33,535 bases of DNA from Actinomycetes bacterium (lineage in GTDB: Bacteria > Actinomycetota > Acidimicrobiia > Acidimicrobiales > JAJYXR01), in assembly GCA_021801525.1 (NCBI GenBank), contig JAJYXW010000039.1:1-33535 (forward strand), written 5' to 3'. The position numbers and the translations under genes were made by a program. Below the pieces are notes generated by a model. That model was not told the DNA's origin. It worked only from the letters and a program-made list of their open reading frames with translations, and made no database searches. Below are positions 6,257 to 16,100 of the stretch, in pieces. How positions within the stretch are numbered: the stretch's first letter is position 1; each line of letters begins with the position of its first letter.

Positions 6257-6666
6257 GCAGCATGGCCGGTGAGCCTGCCAGCGGAGGCACAGGCAGGCTC
6301 GGTACACCGCCTGGTGTTGGACCAGACTGGCTCGAGATGTCGGCGCCAGACGTTCTCGACGCGGCGTGGAATGCCTTGCGGGGCGTGTACGACCCGGAGC
6401 TGTACCTCGACGTCGTGTCGCTCGGCCTCGTTTACGACGTGCGCCACGAGAACGGCGCGGTGGTCGTGGAGATGACGATGACGACCCCCGGCTGCCCGGC
6501 CTCCGAGGTGCTTCCTGAGATGGCACGTGCCGCCATCACAGATGCCATCACAGACGCCGGAGATGGAGGCGTAGAAGTGGACGTACGGGTCGTGTGGGAC
6601 CCGCCGTGGAGCCCAGCGATGATCGACGAGGACGCGGCACGCAGCCTAGGGTTCCGGACTGGGTGA
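6253..6666 (+). CDS. DUF59 / MIP18-family Fe-S assembly factor
   Basis: This protein of 137 residues starts at GTG 6253 (overlapping the previous stop) or of 134 from ATG 6262. The family core begins near residue 30: LDAAWNALRGVYDPEL, then DVVSLGLVYDVR, and MTMTTPGCPASEVLPEMA with the conserved cysteine near residue 81. DPEL, SLGLVY and TTPGCP are the hallmark motifs of SufT/PaaD-like proteins, which help load Fe-S clusters onto target proteins. The C-terminus WDPPWSPAMIDEDAARSLGF is also typical. The first 28 residues are a low-complexity Gly/Ser extension. Coupling on both sides places it in one operon with DUF2249 and DUF488. Confidence 0.88.
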   Translation: MSSMAGEPASGGTGRLGTPPGVGPDWLEMSAPDVLDAAWNALRGVYDPELYLDVVSLGLVYDVRHENGAVVVEMTMTTPGCPASEVLPEMARAAITDAITDAGDGGVEVDVRVVWDPPWSPAMIDEDAARSLGFRTG

Positions 6667-7049
6667 GCACTGCCGTGACCGAAGCGCACGTCGAGGTGGT
6701 GCGGGTCTACGAAGATCCGGGGCGCAGCCCAGGTGAGCACCGGGTGCTCGTCGACCGGCTGTGGCCCCGCGGGCTCACGAAGACATCGGTCGACTTCGAC
6801 GAATGGGAGAAGGACGCGGCCCCGAGCACCGAGCTGCGTCGCTGGTACGGCCACGACCCGGGACGCTTCGCCGAGTTCGCCCGCCGCTATCGGGCCGAGC
6901 TCGCCAGCGAGCCGGGCGCATCGGCCGTCTCGAAGCTGCTCGAGCTGGCCAAGAGCCGACGTCTCGTGCTGCTCACCGCCACCCGTGACGTCGAGCGCTC
7001 CGGCGCGGCGGTGCTGCAGAGGGTGCTTGTCGGACCGGGAGCCAGCTAG
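6663..7049 (+). CDS. DUF488 family protein
   Basis: This 128-residue protein is taken from GTG 6663, which overlaps the preceding stop (GTGA); GTG 6675 is an alternative. It carries the family marks VLVDRLWPRGL, DEWEKDAAPSTELRRWYGHD and LVLLTATRDVERS. DUF488 proteins are small and cytosolic, of unknown biochemistry, and often near stress or DNA-repair genes. The last family motif normally ends with a His-Asn cluster after the RDV region; here the protein ends soon after with VLQRVLVGPGAS, so the C-terminus may be slightly shortened or diverged. It belongs to the same tight run as DUF2249 and DUF59. Confidence 0.8.
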   Translation: MSTAVTEAHVEVVRVYEDPGRSPGEHRVLVDRLWPRGLTKTSVDFDEWEKDAAPSTELRRWYGHDPGRFAEFARRYRAELASEPGASAVSKLLELAKSRRLVLLTATRDVERSGAAVLQRVLVGPGAS

Positions 7050-7190
7050 CCGGCCATCAACACTCCGGGATACCCACGCCGGAATAGCCGCCGAGGTGCG
7101 CGCCGGAGTTGCTTTCGTCTATTCCACCCTCGTTTTGCACACGATGCAGGAGATGGAAGACTGAGCCATGCCGACACCAGGAGGACCGCT

Positions 7191-7580
7191 ATGAGAGCTA
7201 TCGAGACCACTGTGACCGGGACCGTCGAGGAGGTGGAGCCGGTGGTGCGCGCCGCGCTGGCGGCCGAGGGCTTCGGGGTGCTCACCGAGGTGGACGTCGC
7301 CACGACGCTCCAAGAAAAGCTTGGCGTCACCCGAGCGCCGCTCAAGATCCTCGGCGCCTGCAACCCGACTCTTGCGCACCAGGCACTCGGGCTCGACCCG
7401 TCGGTCAGCCTTCTGATGCCTTGTAACGTGGTGCTCGAAGCCGACACCGAAGAGACCAAGGTCCGGGTCGCTGCGGTGCATCCCGCCGACCTGATGCCCG
7501 GCCCAGAGCTCGCAGCGCTATCTGCAGAGGCAGCGGGGCGATTGCAACGCGTGGTCAGCTCGCTGTCGGATCCCGGATAG
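7191..7580 (+). CDS. DUF302 family protein
   Basis: This 129-residue protein starts at ATG 7191 with AGGAGG seven bases upstream. The fold marks are visible: VEPVVRAALAAEGFGVLTEV, TLQEKLGV, LKILGACNPTLAHQAL and LDPSVSLLMPCNVVLEAD. DUF302 forms a small alpha-beta dimer and is often found near sulfur, NO or metal-stress genes, but its chemistry is not known. C56 and C77 (in GACNP and MPCNVV) are typical of the family. The gap of 141 bases to DUF488 has no obvious terminator, so it may be in the same transcript. The stop lies inside a 13-base tandem duplication. Confidence 0.85.
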   Translation: MRAIETTVTGTVEEVEPVVRAALAAEGFGVLTEVDVATTLQEKLGVTRAPLKILGACNPTLAHQALGLDPSVSLLMPCNVVLEADTEETKVRVAAVHPADLMPGPELAALSAEAAGRLQRVVSSLSDPG

Positions 7581-7597
7581 ATCTCCCGGATAGATCG
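7572..7597. repeat. 13-bp tandem duplication across a stop codon
   Basis: CCCGGATAGATC occurs at 7572-7583 and again at 7585-7596, one base apart. The TAG stop of the DUF302 gene is within the first copy and is repeated in the second. It looks like a small slippage duplication of the gene end. Confidence 0.8.
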
Positions 7598-7715
7598 ATG
7601 AGGGACTCACGTCTGTGGAGTCGCTCCGGCTATTAGCACGAGCAGAGAAGGAACGATTGGCCAAGGCTGATCCCACAGGTCGCCTCCGGCGACCGCCTGT
7701 TCGCTGCTTGCACGC

Positions 7716-8933
7716 CTACTGCGGGCTCCGCATGTCGAGCAGTACGACAGCCGTTGTGGAGCCGGTACGCGAGATGACGTCCACCGTCCCAACCAACTCG
7801 GTACCCGCCTGGTTCCAAGAGCTGTCCGCGCAGATGACCCGGGTGCTCCCGAGGGCGGAAGTGTTGAAATAGGTGATGCGCCGTTTCGCCGAGCCGTCGG
7901 CTCTCATCATCCACCAGTCAGTGCGCAGTGTGAGGGCCCACGACGACGACGGCGTGAAACTCTCACCTTGGCTGCTAACCCAGGCTATGTGCCCCCCCGG
8001 TGCTAGTGCCGCGTGCTCGTTCCACACGCTGGTGTCGGGTGTCAACAGGCGGGGACCGCTCGAGGAGCTCGGGTTCCACGACCAGATGCCCAATGCACAG
8101 CCGCGGCACGAGCTTTCGTAGGGGCTGGCGAGATTGGAGGAGAAGATGACCACGCCTGAAGCGGTCAGAACGTGGGTCTCGTAGAACGTGGCCGGTGTTG
8201 CCGGTCCTGGGCGTGCAATGCTCTCCCCGGTCAGGCTGGGGACGCCGGCAGGGCTGACGACGAAGTTCGCCAGGTGAATGTCCCACTCACCCCGACCGGC
8301 CCCGCCCAGGTGGTCGTAGCCGGCCCATGTGAGGCGGGAGCCGTTCTGGGAGAACTGCGGGTGCAGCACGGCCTCGCCGCGGGTGACGTGGGTGAGCTGG
8401 TAAGCGCGGCGGCCATTGGGCGTTATAGCCCAGAGGTTGTTGTCGAAGCCGGCTCCCCCTTGCGCCAGGCGGGCCGGGAGTGGGCCAAGTCCCGGGTCGA
8501 GTCCCTCGAAGACGATGAACTGCCCGGTCGGATCCCAGACGGGAACGTCGTCGCTCACGTGAGGAACCACCGGGTTGCCGCAGGTGAGGCACCGCTTTCG
8601 AGCACCATCGGGTGACATGACATAGATGTTGGGGAAGCGGGTGCCGTTGACCACGTGGTCGAAGATGCTGAGAGCAATGAGACCCTGGGGACCCCACGAC
8701 ACCCGTCCTCCGTTTGCAGGGACGAGGACTCGCACGCTGCCAACGGGCGATCCCTGCCATCCTCCGCGCGGTACGGATAGAACCGAGGTGACGAGTTTCG
8801 GCGAAGTCGCTCCCCTGCGTCGGGCGAGTAGAGCGTGCAGCCTTCCGCCGCAACCAGTGCTGATTACGGCGAGAGCGACGAGCGCAATCGCCGGAAAGGC
8901 CCTGTGGAGCTTCCTCGCCCCGGCGCTGATCAT
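7716..8933 (-). CDS. PD40-type beta-propeller lipoprotein
   Basis: The start is ATG 8933, with AGGAG five bases upstream; a frame open from 8996 has no such site. The product has 405 residues. It begins with a basic patch and a hydrophobic stretch, HRAFPAIALVALAVISTGCG, that ends in a lipobox-like ISTGC, so it is probably a membrane-anchored lipoprotein. The body has TolB/PD40-like blade motifs, for example PVWDPTGQFIVFEG, PQFSQNGSRLTWAGYD and SSWNQAGTELVGTVDV. CLTC and CRGC cysteine pairs may form disulfides outside the cell. It could bind a partner or sugar at the cell surface. It is convergent with the DUF302 gene, with no operon partner. Confidence 0.7.
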   Translation of the reverse strand: MISAGARKLHRAFPAIALVALAVISTGCGGRLHALLARRRGATSPKLVTSVLSVPRGGWQGSPVGSVRVLVPANGGRVSWGPQGLIALSIFDHVVNGTRFPNIYVMSPDGARKRCLTCGNPVVPHVSDDVPVWDPTGQFIVFEGLDPGLGPLPARLAQGGAGFDNNLWAITPNGRRAYQLTHVTRGEAVLHPQFSQNGSRLTWAGYDHLGGAGRGEWDIHLANFVVSPAGVPSLTGESIARPGPATPATFYETHVLTASGVVIFSSNLASPYESSCRGCALGIWSWNPSSSSGPRLLTPDTSVWNEHAALAPGGHIAWVSSQGESFTPSSSWALTLRTDWWMMRADGSAKRRITYFNTSALGSTRVICADSSWNQAGTELVGTVDVISRTGSTTAVVLLDMRSPQ

Positions 8934-9120
8934 TCGGCTCCTATCTTCACGTCGGCATGCTAGCGCTCGACTTCCAAGCTGGATAGATGTTGCCATCGAG
9001 GTGGTGCACCTCCTTGGCTGAAGCCACGGGACTCATCTAACCGTTGTTCGTCGCGACGTTTAGTCTTGCCGTTTCGAGCCTCATTGAGTTGCCCGTGCGG
9101 CAGGCGGTTATCATCGAACA
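8934..9120. promoter_or_regulatory. divergent promoter region, CDF side leaderless
   Basis: This short gap separates divergent lipoprotein and CDF genes. On the plus strand, TTGAGT (about 9084-9089) and TATCAT (9109-9114) form a possible promoter. TATCAT is six bases before ATG 9121, which would give a leaderless CDF transcript. No clear metal-regulator operator is recognised. Confidence 0.35.
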
Positions 9121-10065
9121 ATGGACAAGGTGTTCAGACGTGATGAGCACCAGCACCGTGGCGGGCACAGCCACGTGGTGAGCTCCGGCTCCGATGTCCG
9201 CTATCTGGCAGTTGCGCTGGTGCTGATCGTCGCGTTCATGGTGGCCGAAGTCGTGGTGGCGGCTTTGGCCTCGTCGCTGGCTCTGCTGGCAGACGCCGGG
9301 CACATGCTCGCCGATGTGGGTGCCCTCGGCACCTCGATCGGCGCTGCCCGCCTGGCGGCCCGTCCGGCGCGGGGACGTTGGACGTTCGGGTGGAAGCGAG
9401 CCGAAGTGCTCTCGGCGGCGATCAACGGGATCACCCTCGTGGTGGTTGCAGCCCTTGTGATCTTCGAGGCTGTCAGGCGGTTGATCTCACCTGGACCAGT
9501 AGACGGGCAAGCAGTGCTGATCGTGGCATTGGTGGGCGTGGCGGTGAACTTGGCAGCGAGCACGGTGCTGTCCCGGGCTGACAGGTCCAGCCTGAACGTC
9601 GAGGGTTCGTTCCGCCACATCCTCACCGACTTGTACGGCTTCGTTGCAACAGCAGTTGCCGGGGTGGTGATCCTCGTCACGGGGTTCGACCGCGCGGACG
9701 CCATCGCCTCGCTGGTAGTGGTGGCGCTGATGGCCAGGGCAGCCTGGGGATTGCTCGGATCCGCGGGTCGGGTCCTGCTGGAGGCAGCCCCCGAGGGGGT
9801 TGATCTCGATGAGGTGCGAACCCATCTTCTCTCGGGGCCGCATGTCCTCGATGTCCACGACTTGCACGTCTGGACGGTGACGAGCGCTCTGCCCGCCCTC
9901 TCCGCGCATGTGGTGGTGGACGGTGGCTGCTTCGTCGACGGCCACGCTCCCCAGATCCTCGACGAGCTCCAGGCGTGTGTCAGCGGGCATTTCGACGTGG
10001 AGCACTCCACCTTCCAGCTCGAGCCAGAAGGCCACGCCCCACACGAGTTCGAGACTCACCGGTGA
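9121..10065 (+). CDS. CDF-family zinc/cobalt/cadmium efflux transporter
   Basis: This 314-residue protein has six membrane helices between about residues 26 and 215 and a cytosolic C-terminal domain. A His-rich N-terminus (HQHRGGHSH) can hold metal. The transport-site residues are seen in LLADAGHMLADV (D58, H61, D65) and FRHILTDLYG (H166, D170), as in ZitB/CzcD types. The C-terminal domain has VLDVHDLHVWTVTSALPALS and a His-rich tail. CDF proteins exchange cytosolic Zn2+, Co2+ or Cd2+ for protons. Length and motifs are normal, so it should be functional. Metal choice cannot be decided; zinc is most likely. No Shine-Dalgarno is seen. Confidence 0.93.
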   Translation: MDKVFRRDEHQHRGGHSHVVSSGSDVRYLAVALVLIVAFMVAEVVVAALASSLALLADAGHMLADVGALGTSIGAARLAARPARGRWTFGWKRAEVLSAAINGITLVVVAALVIFEAVRRLISPGPVDGQAVLIVALVGVAVNLAASTVLSRADRSSLNVEGSFRHILTDLYGFVATAVAGVVILVTGFDRADAIASLVVVALMARAAWGLLGSAGRVLLEAAPEGVDLDEVRTHLLSGPHVLDVHDLHVWTVTSALPALSAHVVVDGGCFVDGHAPQILDELQACVSGHFDVEHSTFQLEPEGHAPHEFETHR

Positions 10066-10084
10066 ACGTCGCCTCCAGCGCGCC

Positions 10085-10104
10085 GCGCCGCCCTTGGCGG
10101 GCGC
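10085..10104. terminator. GC-rich hairpin between convergent genes
   Basis: GCGCCGCC and GGCGGGCGC pair around a CTT loop with one bulged G, between the ends of the CDF gene and the surface-protein gene. There is no T tract. It may act as a two-way terminator of the T-less kind seen in high-GC genomes. Confidence 0.4.
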
Positions 10105-10128
10105 TCCTCAGAGGTGCCAGCCCTCGAC

Positions 10129-12885
10129 TCAGGAGTACCAGCCTGCGACGTCCACTATCACGTCGGTGCTGCCGTTGCTGTTGAACACGGAGATGGAGCC
10201 CCCGCTTCCGATCTTGACTACGACGAGGTTCGGGACGACCTTGCCCGGTGACCAGTTGATGTCGCTTGCCGTCGGCCGGCTCTGCCCGGAAGGCCAGACA
10301 GTCAGGTAGCCGCCCGAAGTCGTGTCCGCGACCGTGACGTTGGCCACCAGGGCTGCCGCGCCGGCAGGGACGCCACCCACGCCGCCCACTGCCACGCCTA
10401 GCGTGCTCCCGGCGGCCAGGGTCTTGCCGTTGCACTGGGCTGCCGCGCCGCTAAGCCCCGACGGGTCGCCAGGTCGCGTGTCGCAGATGCGCGTGGGTGC
10501 GCTCGGTGTGAACATCAAGCCGGTCGATCCGTAGTAGCCGCCTATGTCCACTATGACGTCGGTCGAACCCGAGCTGTTGAACACGTCGACCACTCCAGCA
10601 CTTCCGAGTGGCACGATCACGCGGTTGGCCACCGTCGCGCCTGGTGACCAGTTCACGTTGGAGGCGACTGGTTGGGGCTGACCCGCCGGCCACACCGTGA
10701 GGTACCCCGCCGAGCTCGTGTTCGTCACCGTGACGTTGAGCACGGCCGCGGTCGCGCCCGAGGGCACTCCTGCGATTCCACTCACCTGCACAGGAAGCGT
10801 GGTGCCGCCGGCGAGCGTGTGACCGTTGCACTGGGCTGCTGCGCCGCTCAGCCCCGAAGGGTTGCCAGGTCGCGTGTCGCAGATGCGCGTGGGGACCATA
10901 GGCTGGTACCCGTCACCGGTGGTCGACGAGGTCGCCACCCAACCCTCGACGTCGACGATGAGGCTTACGGCGGTTCCGCCGTTTGGCGACTCGTAGACCG
11001 ACAGGCCACCGGCTTCGGTGAAGCAGACGCTCCCGGCGGTGCCCACGGCCACTTCGACGAGGTTGGCCGTGACGGCATTCGCGCTCGGGTTGCCCACGAA
11101 GTTCAGGTTGGACGCAACGGGCGTAGCCGCACCGGCGGGCGATACCGTCAGGTAGCCGCCCGGGTAATAAGGAGGTGGCGGGGAGTTGTCCACGACGGTC
11201 ACGTTGAGAACAGCCGCCTCGACGCCCGAGGAAGGGACACCACCGCTCGTCTGCCCCGGCGGGTTCGATCCCGCGACTTCGAGGCAGATCCTCCCGCCTT
11301 CGCCGTAGACGTTACCCGAGCAAGGCGTCGAGTTGCCGCTGCGCGTGTCGCAGATACGGTACGGGGTCACCGGGTTGTAGGCCCCCGGGGAGACGTAGAG
11401 GTAGCCGTCGGTCCCCGCCGTCCCCGAGGACGCTTGGTCGTAGGCCGGGCTCGTGCCGGTGGCCGTCGTCACTTGCACGTTCACCATCCCCGGTGACGTG
11501 GCCGGGGGCACCTGGGCGGTTATCTCGCTCGGAGAGACCACCGAGAAGCTGGAGGATGCCACCCCCCCGAAGCTCACAGAGCTGGCCCCCGTGAAGTAGG
11601 CGCCGCTGATGGTGACGGTCGACCCCCCGGCGAGCGGACCCGACGATGCAGACACTCCGGTCACAAGCGGGAGCACCCCTCCGTCGGACGTAGTCATGGC
11701 AGCGGCTCGGGCGTTGCCGGCAGCGCCGAGGGACGGGGACAGGCCCACAACTATGCAGGCCTGAGCGCTCGAGCATCCGATCGCGTAGCCCGCGGCCACG
11801 CTCGTGGAGGTTGCCTGGGGCACCCAGGTGGCTCCGCCGTTCGTCGTGGTGTCTACCACCGCTCGTGCGTTCGTGTACGGCTGGGCGCTGCCGGCGCTCC
11901 CTCCGTTCCAACCCGCGACGTAGCAGGTAGAGGTCCCGGTAACGCAGGTGATCCCGTTCTGGTCAACGACGCCGGTCATGACCGTGTCAGCGTTTCCCGG
12001 CAGCGGCTCGGACGCCCAGCTCTGGCCGGCGTTGGTGGTCATGGTGACGTGGGCTCCCCGGCTGTCGTAGCCGAGGACGAAACAAGAGCTCGCGCTGGTG
12101 CACGATATTCCCATGGGGCTGCCGAGAGCGCTGTCAGTGCCTTCGGAGAGAGCAACGTTCCAGGTCGCACCGCCGTCATTGGTCGTGAACACCCAGCCGC
12201 CGCAGTTGGTCACCCCGGCGCCTCCACAGCCGTTGTACCCGGTCGCCCATCCGTCCTCGGCATTGGAGAACCAGAGACCCGATATCCCCTGGACGTTGAT
12301 GGAGTTGGCAGCGGTGTCGAGCACCGTGGTCGTCCAGCTCGCACCGCCGTCGGTGGTGGAGTCGATCGCCCCGGCGCCGCCTACCCAGCAATCCGACGAG
12401 TTGGCGCACCAGATCGAGTACGCACCCGACCCAGCAGCCGGTGGGGCCGTGACAGCGCTCCAGGTCTGCCCGCCGTCTGTGCTCACCACTGCCCCCGGGC
12501 TGGGAGTGCTCCCCGCCGTGCCGGAGAACCCCGTTGCCATGCAGAAGGTCGTCGAAGGGCACGACACCCCGAAGAGCGGTGGAGTACCAGATGGCATCTG
12601 CGCCGCTGCCCAGGTGGTGCCACCATCGGATGAGAAGACGGCCCCTGCGCTGCTCGTCCCACCGACGCTCACGCAAAGCGTGGCGCTAGGGCAGGCCACC
12701 GCAAAGAGCTCAGGTGTGCCGCTCGGAAGCGTCGCCGGTGTCCACCCGGGAGCGCTTGCCGCTCCTGCCTGTGGCGCACCCAGCGTCGCCAGGGGGATGG
12801 TCAGCACTGCGCTCGAGGCAAGCAGTGCGAGAACCACCGGTGCTGCGGCTGTCAACGCCCGATGCCGACACCTGATTGCCGTCAT
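10129..12885 (-). CDS. secreted propeller-TIG-DTR-module surface protein
   Basis: This 918-residue exported protein has an AGAGGA ribosome site before ATG 12885. Residues 1-43 are a signal peptide (hydrophobic core then APQAGAAS). Residues about 45-400 are a sialidase/YCF48-like propeller with repeated Cys-pair blades such as GVSCPSTTFCMATGF and GISCTSASSCFVLGY. About 405-485 is an IPT/TIG domain (SGPLAGGSTVTISG). Three modules of about 125-145 residues follow, each opening PxRICDTRxG, with a middle YLTVxPAG and ending VIVDVxGWY-like. There is no membrane anchor or sorting motif. Such proteins are common in Acidimicrobiia-type genomes, with unknown function. A role in adhesion or binding is a guess. 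A paralogue lies at 23675-26107. Confidence 0.75.
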   Translation of the reverse strand: MTAIRCRHRALTAAAPVVLALLASSAVLTIPLATLGAPQAGAASAPGWTPATLPSGTPELFAVACPSATLCVSVGGTSSAGAVFSSDGGTTWAAAQMPSGTPPLFGVSCPSTTFCMATGFSGTAGSTPSPGAVVSTDGGQTWSAVTAPPAAGSGAYSIWCANSSDCWVGGAGAIDSTTDGGASWTTTVLDTAANSINVQGISGLWFSNAEDGWATGYNGCGGAGVTNCGGWVFTTNDGGATWNVALSEGTDSALGSPMGISCTSASSCFVLGYDSRGAHVTMTTNAGQSWASEPLPGNADTVMTGVVDQNGITCVTGTSTCYVAGWNGGSAGSAQPYTNARAVVDTTTNGGATWVPQATSTSVAAGYAIGCSSAQACIVVGLSPSLGAAGNARAAAMTTSDGGVLPLVTGVSASSGPLAGGSTVTISGAYFTGASSVSFGGVASSSFSVVSPSEITAQVPPATSPGMVNVQVTTATGTSPAYDQASSGTAGTDGYLYVSPGAYNPVTPYRICDTRSGNSTPCSGNVYGEGGRICLEVAGSNPPGQTSGGVPSSGVEAAVLNVTVVDNSPPPPYYPGGYLTVSPAGAATPVASNLNFVGNPSANAVTANLVEVAVGTAGSVCFTEAGGLSVYESPNGGTAVSLIVDVEGWVATSSTTGDGYQPMVPTRICDTRPGNPSGLSGAAAQCNGHTLAGGTTLPVQVSGIAGVPSGATAAVLNVTVTNTSSAGYLTVWPAGQPQPVASNVNWSPGATVANRVIVPLGSAGVVDVFNSSGSTDVIVDIGGYYGSTGLMFTPSAPTRICDTRPGDPSGLSGAAAQCNGKTLAAGSTLGVAVGGVGGVPAGAAALVANVTVADTTSGGYLTVWPSGQSRPTASDINWSPGKVVPNLVVVKIGSGGSISVFNSNGSTDVIVDVAGWYS

Positions 12886-13116
12886 GGCAGTCCTCTTTCA
12901 GCCGTGGAGCGCCGGAGGATAGCGACGCCGCCGATGTGAAGGCAATGTAACACCGGAGGCCGAGCGTTGCCCTATGGGATCTGCTCGTCGCCATCGTCGT
13001 GCTGGTGGCACCGGGAGACCGCGGGCGGGCCTGCTGAGGTTTATTCCGGAGGGCGTAAGTTAGGATCGAGTGATTCCTATTCGACAGGCGACGGATGCGT
13101 TGGATGTGCGGCTGAG
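12886..13116. promoter_or_regulatory. divergent promoter region, surface protein / ATPase
   Basis: This 231-base gap lies between divergent genes. On the plus strand TAGGAT (13061-13066), with TTTATT about 15 bases upstream, could be a promoter for the ATPase. No inverted repeat or metal-responsive element is clear. The ATPase frame is open back to 12967 through this gap, but that part has no homology-like sequence. Confidence 0.3.
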
Positions 13117-16100
13117 ATGATGCCAAAGCCCACCGGGCCGACTGGACGCCGGCACCGCCGGGTGTGGTCAGGCAACGGCCGTGCTCACATCGAGGTGCGG
13201 GCAGGTCGCCGCCGGGGTGTGGAGTCCTTCACCCGCCAGGTGGAGGAGGCGCTTCGAGCCGTCGACTCCGTCCGATGGGCCGAGGTGAACGCGCTCACCG
13301 GGCGTGTGGTCGTGGCCTTCGACCCCGAGAGCTCTGAGCTCGACGACCTGATCGGCGTAGTAGAAGGCGTCGAGGAGGCGCACGGGCTCCACAGGGAGCG
13401 CTTCGGCCATGATCGCCCCGAGCACCCGGGCGATGTCGAGCCAATTCGCCGCAACGCCATATCGCTTGGCGCCGACGTGCTCGGTTTGTGGGTGAGCGTG
13501 CTCGGGCAGGTGATAGGGGTGACCCCCCTGCCGACGGAGATCGCCTCGCTCGTGGCGCTGTTCGAGAGCGCGCCCCGAGTGCGCAGCTTTCTCGACACCC
13601 GGCTTGGTCCCGCGGCGAGTGACCTCGGCCTCGGCCTTGCCAACGCGCTCGGACAGGCCGTGTCGCAGGGTCCCCTCGGCTTGGTGGTGGACATCGTCCA
13701 GCGTGGCAACGCCATAGGCGAGCTGCGGGCGAACCGGGCTGTCTGGGAGCGGCGCGAGCCGGAGTTGGCGGCAAGGGGCCAAGGTGCGCTCGACCCGATC
13801 GCCCGAGAGCCACGGCCGGTCCCCCTCCCCAGAGGGCCGGTGGAACGGTGGGCAGATCGCGCATCACTCGCCTCGTTCGCAGGCTTCGGCATGGTCCTGG
13901 CCGTGACCGGCAGGCCTCGGCTTGCTGCTACGGCCTTCAGTGCCGGGCTGCCCAAGGCGGCGCGGCTCGGGCGCGAAGCTTTCGCTGGCCAACTCGCCCG
14001 GGAGCTCGCTTCGCGAGACGTGGTCATGATGGACCGCGCTGCGCTTCGCAGGCTCGATCGGGTCGACACGGTACTGGTCGACCGGGCTGTGCTCGCCACA
14101 GGTGCCGGGAGGATCGCCGGCACGGAGCGTGTAGGCGCTTCAGCGGTAGGGGCGGCAGCGGTAGGGGCGGCAGCGGCGGGGGCGGCAGCGGTAGGGGCGG
14201 CAGCGGCGCAGGAGGAGCTCGACCCGTACGCACTGGCGCTGTCCGACTCGGTACGGCGTTCCGGCGCGCAGCTCGTGGTGGCTGGCACTCGAGGGTCAGT
14301 AGGTCGGCAGCTGGGCGCGGACCGTCTGGTAGCGGGCGGGAGACGCTTGTACGAGTCGGTTCGAGCGCTGCAGGCTGAGGGCCGCGTGGTGCTTCTTGTA
14401 TCGGGCGGGACGGCGCATCGTGCGCTCGAGGCCGCTGACTGCAGCGTGGCAGTGACCGGGCGCTCGCGGGCGGCACCCTGGGGAGCAGACCTCGTGGCCG
14501 GGGACGACCTTGGGTCGGTGCTGCTGTTCGTCGACGCGATGCGCGACGCCCAACTGGCGAGCCGCCGCGGTGCAATGTTGGCTATGGCAGGCTCGGGGAT
14601 CGGCAGCGTGTGGGCCGTTGCCGGATTGCCGGCCACGGCGGCTAGGCGGGCGGTGCTGCCGGTGAACGTGGCAGCGCTCGTAGCGCAAGCCGCCGGAACG
14701 CTCGGCGCGACATCTGCAGCGCGGCGCCGCGTGCCCCTGCCGACGTCTTCCCCACCCTGGCACGCGATGGCACCCGAAGATGTGCTCGGAGCCTTGGACA
14801 GCTCGCCGGCGGGTCTCGACGCGGAAGAGACTCGTCGTCGTGCCCGTCCTGCTGCACGCCGCCGGCCCCTGGCATTGCGGCTCGGTCAGGCGCTTGCACA
14901 GGAGCTGACGAACCCCCTTGCTCCGGTGCTCGCCGCCGGCGCGGGTTTGTCGGCTGCGGTGGGATCGGTGACTGACGCGGCACTCGTCGCGGGGGTGACG
15001 GTGGCCAACGCGGCCGTTGGCGCAGCTCAGCGTCTGCGTACCGAGGTGTCGCTCGAGCGCCTTGCGGAGGCAAGTGCTGCCCTGGTGAAGGTCAGACAAG
15101 GTGGAGTGGTGACCGAGGTTGGCCACGACCGCCTGCTCCCCGGTGACGTGCTCGAGCTGGCCGGCGGTGACCAGGTGGCAGCCGATTGCCGGATACTCGA
15201 GGCACTGGGTTGCGAGGTAGACGAGTCCTCGCTGACCGGGGAGTCTCTTCCCGTGCTCAAGCAGGCGGCAGCAACTCCCGGCAAGGGTGTAGCAGACCGT
15301 TCGTGCATGCTCTACGAGGGGACCACTGTCGTTGCGGGCAGCGCCCTGGCGGTTGTCGTTGCCGTCGGCCCCAGTACCGAAGCAGGCCGTGCCCTGGAAG
15401 ACGCGCCTGCGCCGCCGCCCAGTGGGGTGGAGGCGCGGCTGGCCAAGCTGAGCGCGCTGGCGGTACCGGTGTCGCTGGCGAGCGGGGCAGCGGTTACGGG
15501 GATCGGGTTGCTCCGTGGCACGCCGCTGCGGCGTGCAATGAGCTCCGGGGTCGGCCTCATGGTCGCCTCGGTTCCCGAGGGCCTTCCACTGCTTGCCAGT
15601 GCGGCACAGCTCTCGGCGGCCCGCCGGCTTTCCGAGCGCGGTGCCCTGGTGCGCAATCCGCGTACCATCGAGGCGTTGGGCCGGGTAGATGTGCTCTGCT
15701 TCGACAAGACCGGGACCCTCACAGCAGGACGGATCGTATTGCAGAGGGTGTCGGATGGTGTGAATGACGAAGCCACGGGCGCACTGGGCCGGCGGACGCG
15801 CGCGGTATTGGCGGCTGCGTTGCGGGCAAGCCCCGAGGTGGAGGCCGATGGGGCCATATGGCACGCAACAGACCGAGCGGTCCTGGAAGGTGCGGCGCAA
15901 GCGGGAGTGCGCCCCGGCGACGGCATCGGGAGCTGGTCACAGATCGGCGAGTTGGCGTTCGAGCCGAGCCGCGGGTTCCACGCCGTGGTGGGCAAAGGGC
16001 GGTCGGGTCTCAGGGTCGCTGCCAAGGGTGCCCCCGAGGTGGTGCTGCCGCGATGCGCCACTTGGCGCTCTCCCGGCGGCGCTCGTCCCCTCGACGCGCG

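Noticed and set aside
7050..7190. Small gene between DUF488 and DUF302
   Set aside because: A short frame ending LVLHTMQEMED exists but has no convincing start, ribosome site or family resemblance.
14296..15900. Long minus-strand open frames inside the ATPase gene
   Set aside because: They are antisense to strongly conserved P-type motifs; their translations are Arg/Pro-rich shadow sequence.
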